This document shows, piece by piece, positions 1 through 6,628 of a stretch of DNA of 8,133 nt. Positions within the stretch are counted from its first letter, which is position 1. The number at the start of each line of letters is the position of its first letter. Location of the stretch: the NCBI GenBank assembly GCA_913020685.1, contig CAJWAY010000054.1:1-8133 (forward strand), given 5' to 3'. This DNA comes from an uncultured Flavobacteriaceae bacterium. GTDB lineage: Bacteria; Bacteroidota; Bacteroidia; Flavobacteriales; Flavobacteriaceae. The translations under genes and the position numbers were made by a program. Under the pieces are notes generated by a model, which saw only the letters and a list, made by a program, of their open reading frames with translations, made no database searches and was not told the DNA's origin.

Positions 1-23
1 GCCATGAGGCCAATTGATTTTTG

Positions 24-58
24 CAAAGATAATCAGTCTCAAGTAATCGGTAATCAAA
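24..58 (-). promoter_or_regulatory. Bacteroidota-type promoter for a leftward gene
   Basis: On the minus strand TATCTTTG (31 to 24) followed by C matches the Bacteroidota -7 consensus TAnnTTTG exactly. TTTG at 58 to 55 lies 23 bases upstream, at the long end of the 17-23 base spacing described for flavobacterial promoters. Downstream on the same strand an ATG followed by GC is found at 5 to 3, so a leftward gene probably begins at the window edge with a leader of about 10-15 bases. The gene itself cannot be identified from the few bases present. Confidence 0.5.
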
Positions 59-63
59 TTTCC

Positions 64-71
64 TATCTTTG
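64..71 (+). promoter_or_regulatory. -7 promoter element for pmp3-like/lipB pair
   Basis: TATCTTTG matches the Bacteroidota -7 element TAnnTTTG exactly and lies 16 bases before the TTG start of the small membrane protein gene, which would give a very short leader. No TTTG or TTG is found at the expected -33 distance, so only half of the promoter is recognisable. Its mirror-image partner at 24-31 on the other strand makes this a divergent promoter region. Confidence 0.4.
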
Positions 72-87
72 ACAAAATCATAGTATT

Positions 88-255
88 TTGAGTTTTTGGC
101 GTGTACTTATTTCTATTCTTTTTCCCCCTCTAGCTGTTATAGACCAGGGCTGTGGCTCGATTGTTATTGTCTTTTTGCTGACCATGTGTGGTTGGGTACC
201 CGGAGTAATTGCGGCCTTAGTGATTTTGAACAATCCAGAGCGTTGGGAAGCATGA
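88..255 (+). CDS. Pmp3/YqaE-family small membrane protein (UPF0057), 55 aa
   Basis: This short gene lies in a different frame from lipB and is easily missed. The translation has the family's signature FPPLAV (residues 12-17), then G-C-G, then a hydrophobic segment ending in GWVPGVIAAL (35-44). Two hydrophobic stretches (about 5-18 and 24-47) predict a two-pass inner-membrane proteolipid. The Pmp3 family is linked in yeast and plants to membrane potential and salt or cold stress; the role in Bacteroidota is unknown. The start is inferred: the frame opens after a stop at 70-72 and has no ATG before the conserved part. TTG at 88 gives MSFWRV, like the usual family N-terminus. A TAnnTTTG element lies 16 bases upstream. 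Its TGA (253-255) overlaps the lipB ATG (252-254), suggesting translational coupling. Residues 22 and 34 are cysteines. The usual PG[IV][IV]HA motif has Ala in place of His here. Confidence 0.85.
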   Translation: MSFWRVLISILFPPLAVIDQGCGSIVIVFLLTMCGWVPGVIAALVILNNPERWEA

Positions 256-953
256 GAAACAAAAATGTAATATTAGCAGACTGGGGTTCACTTTCCTATG
301 AGAAGGCTTGGCGAAGACAAGAGGAATATTTTTCTCAAATCATTGCCCGTAAAAGAGAAAACCGAAAACTCGAGAACCCTTTTCCTACAGACAATCATCT
401 CATTTTTGTGACCCACCCTCCGGTTTTTACCATTGGTAAAAGTGGAAAAATGGAGCACTTGCTTTTAGACAATAAAGAACTGGCAACCAAAGGGATTTCT
501 TTTTATAAAACCAATCGAGGAGGCGACATTACTTTCCACGGTCCAGGACAGATAGTAGGCTACCCGCTTCTGGATTTGGATAATTTTTTTACCGATATCC
601 ATCGTTACTTGCGTTCCCTGGAGGAGGTTATCATCAAAACCTTGGCCGACTTCGGGATCGATGGAGCCCGAAGTGATCGAGAAACAGGAGTGTGGCTGGA
701 TTTGAATACTGCTTTTGCCAGAAAAATATGCGCTATGGGTGTAAGAGCTAGCCGATGGGTAACCATGCATGGATTTGCCTTCAACGTGAACACTGACTTG
801 TCTTATTTCGATTATATAGTTCCTTGTGGAATAAGAGGAAAAGGGGTTACATCTCTCGCCAATGAATTGAAAGCGCAAATCAATGAGCACGAGGTAAAGA
901 GCAAACTTTTAAAACACTTCAAAGAAGTATTTCAGGCGGAGATCATCAATTGA
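252..953 (+). CDS. lipB: Octanoyl-[ACP]:protein N-octanoyltransferase LipB, 233 aa
   Basis: LipB transfers octanoate from octanoyl-ACP to the lysine of lipoyl domains (pyruvate and 2-oxoglutarate dehydrogenase E2, glycine cleavage H protein), the first step of endogenous lipoate synthesis in the cytoplasm; LipA then adds sulfur. The order of motifs is canonical: HPPVFTIGKSGK (55-66), RGGDITFHGPGQ (89-100), RKICAMGVR (157-165) with the catalytic lysine at 158, MHGFAFNVN (172-180), and PCGI (191-194) with the acyl-accepting cysteine at 192. All expected catalytic residues are present and the length is normal. The start is the ATG at 252, giving MRNKNVILADWG, which fits family N-termini. The frame stays open to a TTG at 96, but that stretch is cysteine/aromatic-rich nonsense because it overlies the pmp3-like gene in another frame. 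The ATGA overlap with that gene suggests coupled translation. No Shine-Dalgarno is evident. The 3' end overlaps the convergent lipoprotein gene by 8 bp. Confidence 0.96.
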   Translation: MRNKNVILADWGSLSYEKAWRRQEEYFSQIIARKRENRKLENPFPTDNHLIFVTHPPVFTIGKSGKMEHLLLDNKELATKGISFYKTNRGGDITFHGPGQIVGYPLLDLDNFFTDIHRYLRSLEEVIIKTLADFGIDGARSDRETGVWLDLNTAFARKICAMGVRASRWVTMHGFAFNVNTDLSYFDYIVPCGIRGKGVTSLANELKAQINEHEVKSKLLKHFKEVFQAEIIN

Positions 954-954
954 T
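945..954. other. Palindrome carrying both convergent stop codons
   Basis: ATCAATTGAT is a perfect 10-bp palindrome. The lipB stop (TGA, 951-953) and the stop of the minus-strand lipoprotein gene (TCA on this strand, 946-948) sit at mirror positions within it, so the two genes share 8 bp. There is no room here for a separate hairpin terminator, and the palindrome has no loop and no flanking T-run, so it is unlikely to be a terminator itself. Confidence 0.8.
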
Positions 955-3396
955 TTCATAGATCAAAATACTTTTGTCTTCTGTTGCAACCACCATTTCC
1001 AGCGCCTTGTCCTTGTCACTATTAGATAGATCGACAGCTGATTTTCCATAGACTGGAAACCCTTCCACTGCCTGGCCATTGCTGTAGAATAAATACACTT
1101 TTTGGCTACTGGTGTCTGTTGTACAGAAATAAAGGGTGTTGTTCAGGTAAAATATCTTGGGAGGGGTATATTCTCCATATGGGAGTTTGATGGGGATGCC
1201 CTTGATGTTGAGCTCGTTTTCGGAAAGCGTGACTAGTGATTTGGTGGTTGCATCTATATGATGACCCGGAGCCAATTGAAGTGCAGAGGAGACTTTATTC
1301 CCTTTGGTATCTACTTGGATCAGATTGCCACCTTTATCGGTTGTGCTAAAAGTATTGAGATAGGAAAAAATTTCATTTTCTGAAAAGTTGATTTTTCCTT
1401 TGACTTTGACACGGTCTTTTCCGGTTCGGGAAACTATTTTTAGAGTGTAATTCTCCAAAGGTATTAAAATGTAATCCTTACTTTGAAGGCGAATATGTTT
1501 TGGGGATGCGATAATGTCAGCATTGAGTTTTTTGAGAGTAAATCCCCTAAGTATTTTGCCCCTGTTATCGTACATTAAAAGGGAGCGATCCTGAGCAATC
1601 AAAAAACGATAATTGCGATTGTTGTCGTAATCAAAAATGGAAAGGGGGAGAGGATTGGTACTTTTGGGAAGTTTGATGTTGAATGGTTTAACGATTTTTC
1701 CATTGCGGTCCAATATCATCAATCTGTCGGCAGTTCTAAAAGCCAGTTGCCAACGGTTGTTTTTATAAAGATCGACCTCTCTGATTTTTCCAATGATTTT
1801 ACCGGACAGCTGTTTTTTCCAATACAATTTTCCGGTATTGGAAAACAGGTAAAGCATATTTTCGCTATCCTGAACCACAACGTCCATACCTTTGTTTCTG
1901 TGATTTTTAAACCATTGGGGTGGAATGATAGAAGGTTTATTGAGTTCCAAGGTGTATGCATTTTTTACCCCGACTTTAGTTTTTGAGGACAGGTTTTTTT
2001 CAAGACTAAAAAACAAGTGGGTAAAGTCGTCCTCTGCCACGCCCTGAAAAGCACTCAGTGGAAATGCTTTAAAGGATAAATTTTTAATGTTTTTGGGGGC
2101 TTTATTTTGCCGCCAGTATTTGATAAGATTTTTGGTGTTGCCAATCCATAAGAAAGAATTTTCATCAGCAATTTTTTTCTGCAAGTTTTTGAATTCAGGA
2201 AGTCGATCTAATGTATTTCGATCCAGATAACTTCCCAGAATGTTTTTCAATCCTGACTCCGTCTCACTCATGATTAGCAGATTTTCATACCAACAGCCCC
2301 ATTTGGGATTAATTTTATCACCAAAAATATTAATCAATACTTGAAGATTAGGAGGGACTCTAGCGGGATAATAGGAGAAAGTACGGAATTTTTTGGCTTC
2401 ATTTTCCATAGAAAGAAAATCGGGAAAGATATCTTCGATATCATCAATTCGAAAGGCAATAGATTTTTCACCTTCGGTGAAAATCCAAGCAACTTCATTA
2501 AGATTGTTCAGTGTCGAAAAATTTGTTTTGTTGATGGGTAAATTCACCCGCCTGCTGAAGCGCTTAAAATTGTCCTCCAGCTGTTGCATATTTTCTATTG
2601 GAAAACCGAGATAACTGCTAAAGTTTTCAGGAACGATTTGGGGAAGCGATAGCTTTTGGGGTTTGATGTTTTTAATCAAGATTAAACCATCAGGGATCGA
2701 ATCGTTAAGAAAGACCACCCCATTGAGGTTGATAGTATTTTCTGAAACCTCCATCCCCAATTCAATCCAATCTCTTCCAGTCTTGGGAAATAAGGGTGTC
2801 TTTGGAAAAAAAGATTGGATCAGTGGGCCAGAAGAGGGGTGTATTAAGAAATTAATCGCCAAATCTTCATCCATGCTTTCGGCCAATTTATAAAAATTTG
2901 GATTTACAATTCCTCGCTGTTTTTTTTCAAAATTCCGAATACCGTTCTCAATCACAAGTTGTGATTGGGACCACATTTTAAGCCTATCTAGATCAGAGGT
3001 GTAAAAAGTTTGCCCTCCTTGATTGAGGACGCCAATAGTTTTATTACTATATTTAAAAGTCTTTTGATAATTCAGTAAGCTATCTTTTGGATCGCTTTTT
3101 ACGATCAGACTTACCACATTATCGTTTTTTCCAACAGAGGTAAAAAATATCACCCAGGGGGAAGTGGGATTTTTGGGTATGATGTTTTGAACAGTTTTTT
3201 TTAAATCGCTGTTCAATGAGAAGACTTTTAACAATTCCATCGAGCTTTTCAATGAAATGCTGTCATTGATCTGTGCAACAAAACTGGTGTTCTGAGGAAT
3301 CAATTCAATCAGACTGATTTGTTTCTGATTCTTTGACGTGCAAGCCAAGACAAGCCATAGCGAAATTAAGGGTATAATTCTTATTATCATCAACAT
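946..3396 (-). CDS. Predicted lipoprotein, DUF3352-like N-terminal part plus C-terminal beta-propeller, 816 aa
   Basis: Function unknown. The N-terminus is a lipoprotein signal: a hydrophobic stretch followed by V-L-A-C, with the lipidated Cys at residue 19 and Thr-Ser next, so it should be exported and anchored in the envelope. Residues about 30-480 begin IELIPQNTSFVAQI and resemble the DUF3352-type region seen in envelope proteins (tentative). Residues about 480-816 contain seven or eight repeats of a strand-turn-strand pattern ending in an aromatic or Ile and then N/R-x-G-K (such as LYLFSNTGKLYW, LMILDRNGKIV, LLMYDNRGKIL, VYLFYSNGQAVEGFPV). This is a PQQ/quinoprotein-like beta-propeller whose final strand closes at SILIYEIN. 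ATG at 3396 is taken as the start; a TTG at 3399 and an ATG at 3390 are equally possible and change only the signal peptide. It lies 82 bp downstream of rnhB on the same strand and probably shares its transcript. The C-terminal codons overlap lipB. Confidence 0.85.
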   Translation of the reverse strand: MLMIIRIIPLISLWLVLACTSKNQKQISLIELIPQNTSFVAQINDSISLKSSMELLKVFSLNSDLKKTVQNIIPKNPTSPWVIFFTSVGKNDNVVSLIVKSDPKDSLLNYQKTFKYSNKTIGVLNQGGQTFYTSDLDRLKMWSQSQLVIENGIRNFEKKQRGIVNPNFYKLAESMDEDLAINFLIHPSSGPLIQSFFPKTPLFPKTGRDWIELGMEVSENTINLNGVVFLNDSIPDGLILIKNIKPQKLSLPQIVPENFSSYLGFPIENMQQLEDNFKRFSRRVNLPINKTNFSTLNNLNEVAWIFTEGEKSIAFRIDDIEDIFPDFLSMENEAKKFRTFSYYPARVPPNLQVLINIFGDKINPKWGCWYENLLIMSETESGLKNILGSYLDRNTLDRLPEFKNLQKKIADENSFLWIGNTKNLIKYWRQNKAPKNIKNLSFKAFPLSAFQGVAEDDFTHLFFSLEKNLSSKTKVGVKNAYTLELNKPSIIPPQWFKNHRNKGMDVVVQDSENMLYLFSNTGKLYWKKQLSGKIIGKIREVDLYKNNRWQLAFRTADRLMILDRNGKIVKPFNIKLPKSTNPLPLSIFDYDNNRNYRFLIAQDRSLLMYDNRGKILRGFTLKKLNADIIASPKHIRLQSKDYILIPLENYTLKIVSRTGKDRVKVKGKINFSENEIFSYLNTFSTTDKGGNLIQVDTKGNKVSSALQLAPGHHIDATTKSLVTLSENELNIKGIPIKLPYGEYTPPKIFYLNNTLYFCTTDTSSQKVYLFYSNGQAVEGFPVYGKSAVDLSNSDKDKALEMVVATEDKSILIYEIN

Positions 3397-3409
3397 CAAA
3401 AATATTAAA

Positions 3410-3478
3410 TCAAGCCCTTAGTTCTTTGGGAATGGTGAGAATAAATTCAACTGACTTTTCAACACCTAATGGCACAGA
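3410..3478 (-). other. In-frame, protein-like 22-codon continuation after the rnhB stop
   Basis: Directly after the rnhB TGA (3481-3479) the same frame stays open for 22 codons to a second TGA at 3412-3410. Its last 18 residues read GVEKSVEFILTIPKELRA, which looks protein-like. It could be a short separate frame (a GTG lies at 3475), a lost C-terminal extension, or chance. RNase HII is already complete at LELPL, so no function is assigned. The second stop lies 13 bases before the lipoprotein ATG at 3396. Confidence 0.25.
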
Positions 3479-4075
3479 TCAAAGGGGGAGTTCCAATTGT
3501 TTTGGGAGTAATTGAAAAGATTTACGATGATAGGGTGTAGCTCCATTTTTTGCAATGGCTGCACGATGTACTTTGGTGGGATAACCCTTATTTTGATTCC
3601 AGTAGTATTGGGGAAATTTTTCATGTATTTTTTTCATGTAATCGTCTCGGTAGGTTTTGGCCAGTACAGAGGCTGCAGCGATGTTCTGGTATTTGCCATC
3701 TCCTTTGATTACACATTTATATGGAATAGTTTCAAATGAGTAAAACCGATTACCATCTACTGCAATAAAATCAATGGGTAAAGTCAATCGTGACAATGCC
3801 AAATGCATGGCCTTGATACTGGCATTGAGAATATTGATTTGGTCTATTTCTTCGGGGTAAACATGGGCGTAGGAAAAGGCTATGGCTTTGGCCTGAATTT
3901 GGGGTCGGAGATCATAGCGTTGTTTTTCGGTCAGCTTTTTTGAATCGTTCAACTGATACAAATCAAAATTGGGAGGCAAGATCACCGCAGCAGCAGTAAC
4001 GGGACCAGCCAGGCAACCTCTCCCAGCCTCGTCAGTCCCTGCTTCTGTTTTTGATGTAATTTGTCTAGTGAGCAC
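3479..4075 (-). CDS. rnhB: Ribonuclease HII, 198 aa
   Basis: RNase HII cuts RNA in RNA/DNA hybrids and starts ribonucleotide excision repair by nicking 5' of single ribonucleotides in DNA; it is cytoplasmic. The sequence shows DEAGRGCLAGPV (15-26) with acidic residues D15 and E16 and the GRG motif, LNDSKKLT (42-49), AVDGNRF (105-111) with D107, and KGDGKYQNIAAASVLAKTYRD (124-144) with D126, which completes the D-E-D-D metal site. NKGYPTKVH (162-170) includes the conserved Tyr165 that helps recognise the ribonucleotide junction. HRKSF (183-187) completes the fold. The length is typical. The start is GTG at 4075: there is no in-frame ATG between it and the upstream stop, and the conserved region begins only 11 residues later. 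It is divergent from the porin gene and probably the first gene of a two-gene transcript with the downstream lipoprotein. Confidence 0.96.
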   Translation of the reverse strand: MLTRQITSKTEAGTDEAGRGCLAGPVTAAAVILPPNFDLYQLNDSKKLTEKQRYDLRPQIQAKAIAFSYAHVYPEEIDQINILNASIKAMHLALSRLTLPIDFIAVDGNRFYSFETIPYKCVIKGDGKYQNIAAASVLAKTYRDDYMKKIHEKFPQYYWNQNKGYPTKVHRAAIAKNGATPYHRKSFQLLPKQLELPL

Positions 4076-4125
4076 AACCCTAATAATCGTTTGGTTTAGT
4101 GAACCTAAATTAATTACAATTATTT

Positions 4126-4133
4126 TAACTTCG
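4126..4133 (+). promoter_or_regulatory. Possible -7 element for the porin gene
   Basis: TAACTTCG followed by C differs at one base from the Bacteroidota TAnnTTTG element and lies 16 bases before the porin ATG. No good -33 TTTG is at the right distance (the nearest, at 4090-4093, is about 32 bases away). The 74-bp spacer between rnhB and the porin must hold the promoters of both divergent genes. On the rnhB side only a degenerate TAATTTAG (4112 to 4105) is seen. Confidence 0.25.
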
Positions 4134-4149
4134 CATCAAATTCACTCTA

Positions 4150-6546
4150 ATGCAACGACTCCTCCTTGTTTTTTTGCTATTGGTTGCTTACCAGACTCAT
4201 GCGCAAGAAAATCAGGACATTGATGATATGGCTGATGAAACAAATAATACACTAGAGATTTCTGGCTTTTCTGTGGTTGTTGAGGGGGCCAGTGACAGTC
4301 TCTCGGTCGCTATTGATAGTTTGGCTGTTGAGGAAGAAAAATTAATCAGTCGTAGAGACTCCCTTTTGTTTTTGTCTTTTAGGCTCCCCAAACTGGGAAT
4401 TATAAAAAATATTGTCTTGGATACGCTTCCCAAACTACAGGACTCTATTGCCGAAAATCTCACCCCCAGATTTAAATACATGAAAGACATCGCGCTGGAC
4501 CATGACAGTAGGTTTATATCCAATTCATTGATCATTCAGTTACTGGACTCCTTTTCCCTTCAAAGAACTCAATACAATTTCCGATTGCGAAAAGCGAGGG
4601 AGATTGCTCAAAAACCGATTACGGAAATGGAAGAGATTACTATAGAGGATTATAAAATCTATTTTTCCGATGGGACAGAAACACATGTAGATACCACATT
4701 GACAATCAACAAAGACTATCATTTTAATTATTTACGAAAAGATTATTTTGAATTGCTTCCTTTTGCGAATGTTGGTGAGACATTCAATAAACTGGGATAT
4801 GATTTCCAAGATCAAAAACTAATCCCTGATATAGGAGCTCGGGCAAAGCATTATGGATACATTGAAGAGGATGAAGTTGGATATTATGAGGTGCCATCTC
4901 CGTTGACAGAAATATTTTTTAAAACTGTTTTTGAACAAGGACAGTTGTTAGATGCCTTAATTACGGTAAACACTTCACCTCGTCTAAATATCACCCTGGC
5001 CCACAAAGCCTTTCGCTCTTTAGGTAATTACATTAATACCCTTGGAGGTGGAACCAATCTACGCTTCACCTCCCAGTATACCTCCAAGAATTACCGCTAT
5101 CGTCAGCGATCTCACTTTACAGCTCAACGACTTGAAAATCAAGCTAATGGTGGTTTGGATTCACTCAGTGTATATTTTTTTGAAAAAGCAGTTGAGGAAT
5201 TAGAATACGATGGTTTTTTGGATCGATCCCGATTGACTAACAATGCCAATACTAATAACACGCTTATTGGCAGGCGCTATTATTTGAATCATCAGTATGA
5301 TGTCAAGTTGGGGGGAAATGATAAAATGAAAAATTATGAAAAGCCAAAAGCAATTACAGTTGGACATAAATTCAACTTTGAGGGTAAACATTTTATTTTT
5401 GACAATCCAAGTAGAAATTCCTTTTTTGGAAATGTTTTAAATAATGCTTTTTTCGGAATACGAACTTCATTGGATACTATGGACAACGAGTTTTATGCTA
5501 TTCTTCGAGAAAAGAACTTGGGTGAGCTCAAAGCAGGCTTACGTCTGATTCATTGGGATTATAGGATAAGTCTGCCTGAAAATACTAAAAATCCTGATGA
5601 ACCATATGATTACGGACCTACCCCTACCGAAATCCAAGCTGATCAGATAGCACTTTCTGCCTTTTGGAAAAAAACCTTTTTAAAATTTGATTTTAAAGGG
5701 GAAGGGTATTTCTCTGTATTTAAGGCCTATGCCAGTCAATTCATTTCTGGCGCCATAAGTAGAGATTTTAAAAATGGCATTTCCACAAAATTCAAGCTTA
5801 GTCTAAGATCAGAAACTCCTAATTTTAATTTCTTTCTAAATAGAAGCAACTTTGTTCAATACGATTGGTATAATCCTGATTTTAAAAATCAATTGATCAA
5901 TACGCTCAATTTCACTTTTGCTTATCCCAAGTGGGGAACAATTGAGGGAAAATACGAAGTATTAAATAATTATACCTATTTTAAAAACCTCCTACCAGAT
6001 AGCCGTCTCGGGCTTGAAGAATTTAGTGATGATATCAAAAAGGAAGAGGAGTTGGTTGTTACTCCGGAGCAGTACAAAGGGACGGTGGGTTATCTCAAAT
6101 TACGTTTTTCACAGCAACTGGATTTTTGGAAATTTACCTTGTCCAACACAGCCCAGTACCAACAAGTGTCGCATGATGGAGATATTGATTTCAAACCCCT
6201 TAATGTTCCGGAGTGGAATTTAAGGACATCTTTCCTTTTTTCCAGTCAATTATTTAATAAAGCACTGTATTTACAGACCGGTATCACGGCGCAGTATTTT
6301 ACAGAATTTTACGCAGATAGATATAGTGCACATTTGGGTGAATTTGTTTCTCAAAACCACACGAAAATTGGAAAATTCCCAAGATTAGATTTCTTCATCA
6401 ATGCTAAAATACAACAAACACGATTGTTTTTGAAATATGAACACTTTAACAGTGATATTACGGGATACAATTATTATTCCGCTCCCTTTACTCCATATCG
6501 GGATTCATCAATTCGTTTTGGGTTGGTTTGGAACTTTTTTCAGTAA
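4150..6546 (+). CDS. Putative outer-membrane porin (Porin_10 family), 798 aa
   Basis: Predicted beta-barrel of the outer membrane; the substrate is unknown. A Sec signal peptide is clear (MQRLLLVFLLLVAYQTHA, cleavage after residue 18). Residues about 19-150 form an acidic, serine-rich, probably periplasmic region with no recognised domain. The Porin_10 signature follows: IEDYKIYFSDGT (165-176) with VDTTLTI (180-186), then FNYLRKDYFELLPFANVGE (192-210), and later LGNYINTLGGGTNLRFTSQY (291-310) and ENQANGGL (329-336). The remainder is rich in alternating aromatic and polar strands. The protein ends FGLVWNFFQ, with a Phe next to the last residue, as expected for a barrel C-terminus recognised by the BAM complex, though capped by Gln. 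The ATG at 4150 is the only start that gives a signal peptide. It is divergent from rnhB and convergent with gltD, so it is probably transcribed alone. Confidence 0.88.
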   Translation: MQRLLLVFLLLVAYQTHAQENQDIDDMADETNNTLEISGFSVVVEGASDSLSVAIDSLAVEEEKLISRRDSLLFLSFRLPKLGIIKNIVLDTLPKLQDSIAENLTPRFKYMKDIALDHDSRFISNSLIIQLLDSFSLQRTQYNFRLRKAREIAQKPITEMEEITIEDYKIYFSDGTETHVDTTLTINKDYHFNYLRKDYFELLPFANVGETFNKLGYDFQDQKLIPDIGARAKHYGYIEEDEVGYYEVPSPLTEIFFKTVFEQGQLLDALITVNTSPRLNITLAHKAFRSLGNYINTLGGGTNLRFTSQYTSKNYRYRQRSHFTAQRLENQANGGLDSLSVYFFEKAVEELEYDGFLDRSRLTNNANTNNTLIGRRYYLNHQYDVKLGGNDKMKNYEKPKAITVGHKFNFEGKHFIFDNPSRNSFFGNVLNNAFFGIRTSLDTMDNEFYAILREKNLGELKAGLRLIHWDYRISLPENTKNPDEPYDYGPTPTEIQADQIALSAFWKKTFLKFDFKGEGYFSVFKAYASQFISGAISRDFKNGISTKFKLSLRSETPNFNFFLNRSNFVQYDWYNPDFKNQLINTLNFTFAYPKWGTIEGKYEVLNNYTYFKNLLPDSRLGLEEFSDDIKKEEELVVTPEQYKGTVGYLKLRFSQQLDFWKFTLSNTAQYQQVSHDGDIDFKPLNVPEWNLRTSFLFSSQLFNKALYLQTGITAQYFTEFYADRYSAHLGEFVSQNHTKIGKFPRLDFFINAKIQQTRLFLKYEHFNSDITGYNYYSAPFTPYRDSSIRFGLVWNFFQ

Positions 6547-6628
6547 AACCTTGAATCAACTCTTTTATAGAATTATTTAAAAAAAATAGGGCTCTAAAAT
6601 TCCTTTCTGAAATAGACTTTATAAAATC
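6547..6628. other. Convergent intergenic spacer, no clear terminator
   Basis: These 82 bases separate the stops of the porin gene and gltD. They contain an A-run at 6579-6586 (T8 on the minus strand, downstream of gltD) preceded on that strand by GAGCCC. The only pairings I find are a five-pair A/T-rich stem (GAATT 6570-6574 with AATTC 6598-6602) and a three-pair TAG/CTA stem, both too weak to call an intrinsic terminator. Confidence 0.5.

Noticed and set aside
96..251. N-terminal extension of LipB from a TTG at 96
   Set aside because: The 52 added residues are rich in Cys, Tyr and Trp, unlike any LipB N-terminus, and are explained by the pmp3-like gene read in another frame. The ATG at 252 gives a normal family start.
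465..890. 141-codon minus-strand open frame
   Set aside because: It is entirely antisense to the conserved core of lipB and has no recognisable motifs; it is a by-product of codon use on the other strand.
3397..3404. TATTTTTG on minus as a promoter for the lipoprotein gene
   Set aside because: It matches TAnnTTTG but abuts the ATG at 3396, so transcription would begin inside the gene, and no -33 TTTG or TTG lies at the right distance. AT-rich chance match.
4081..4149. Regulatory RNA or riboswitch in the rnhB/porin spacer
   Set aside because: The spacer is short and AT-rich, with no stable stem or known aptamer motif; it is sufficiently explained as a divergent promoter region.
4212..4535. 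107-codon minus-strand open frame inside the porin gene
   Set aside because: Serine- and leucine-rich antisense product of the acidic, serine-rich porin N-terminal region; no family features.
6570..6602. Bidirectional intrinsic terminator between porin and gltD
   Set aside because: Only a five-pair A/T stem with a 23-base loop can be drawn; the A-run lies inside the loop rather than after the stem.
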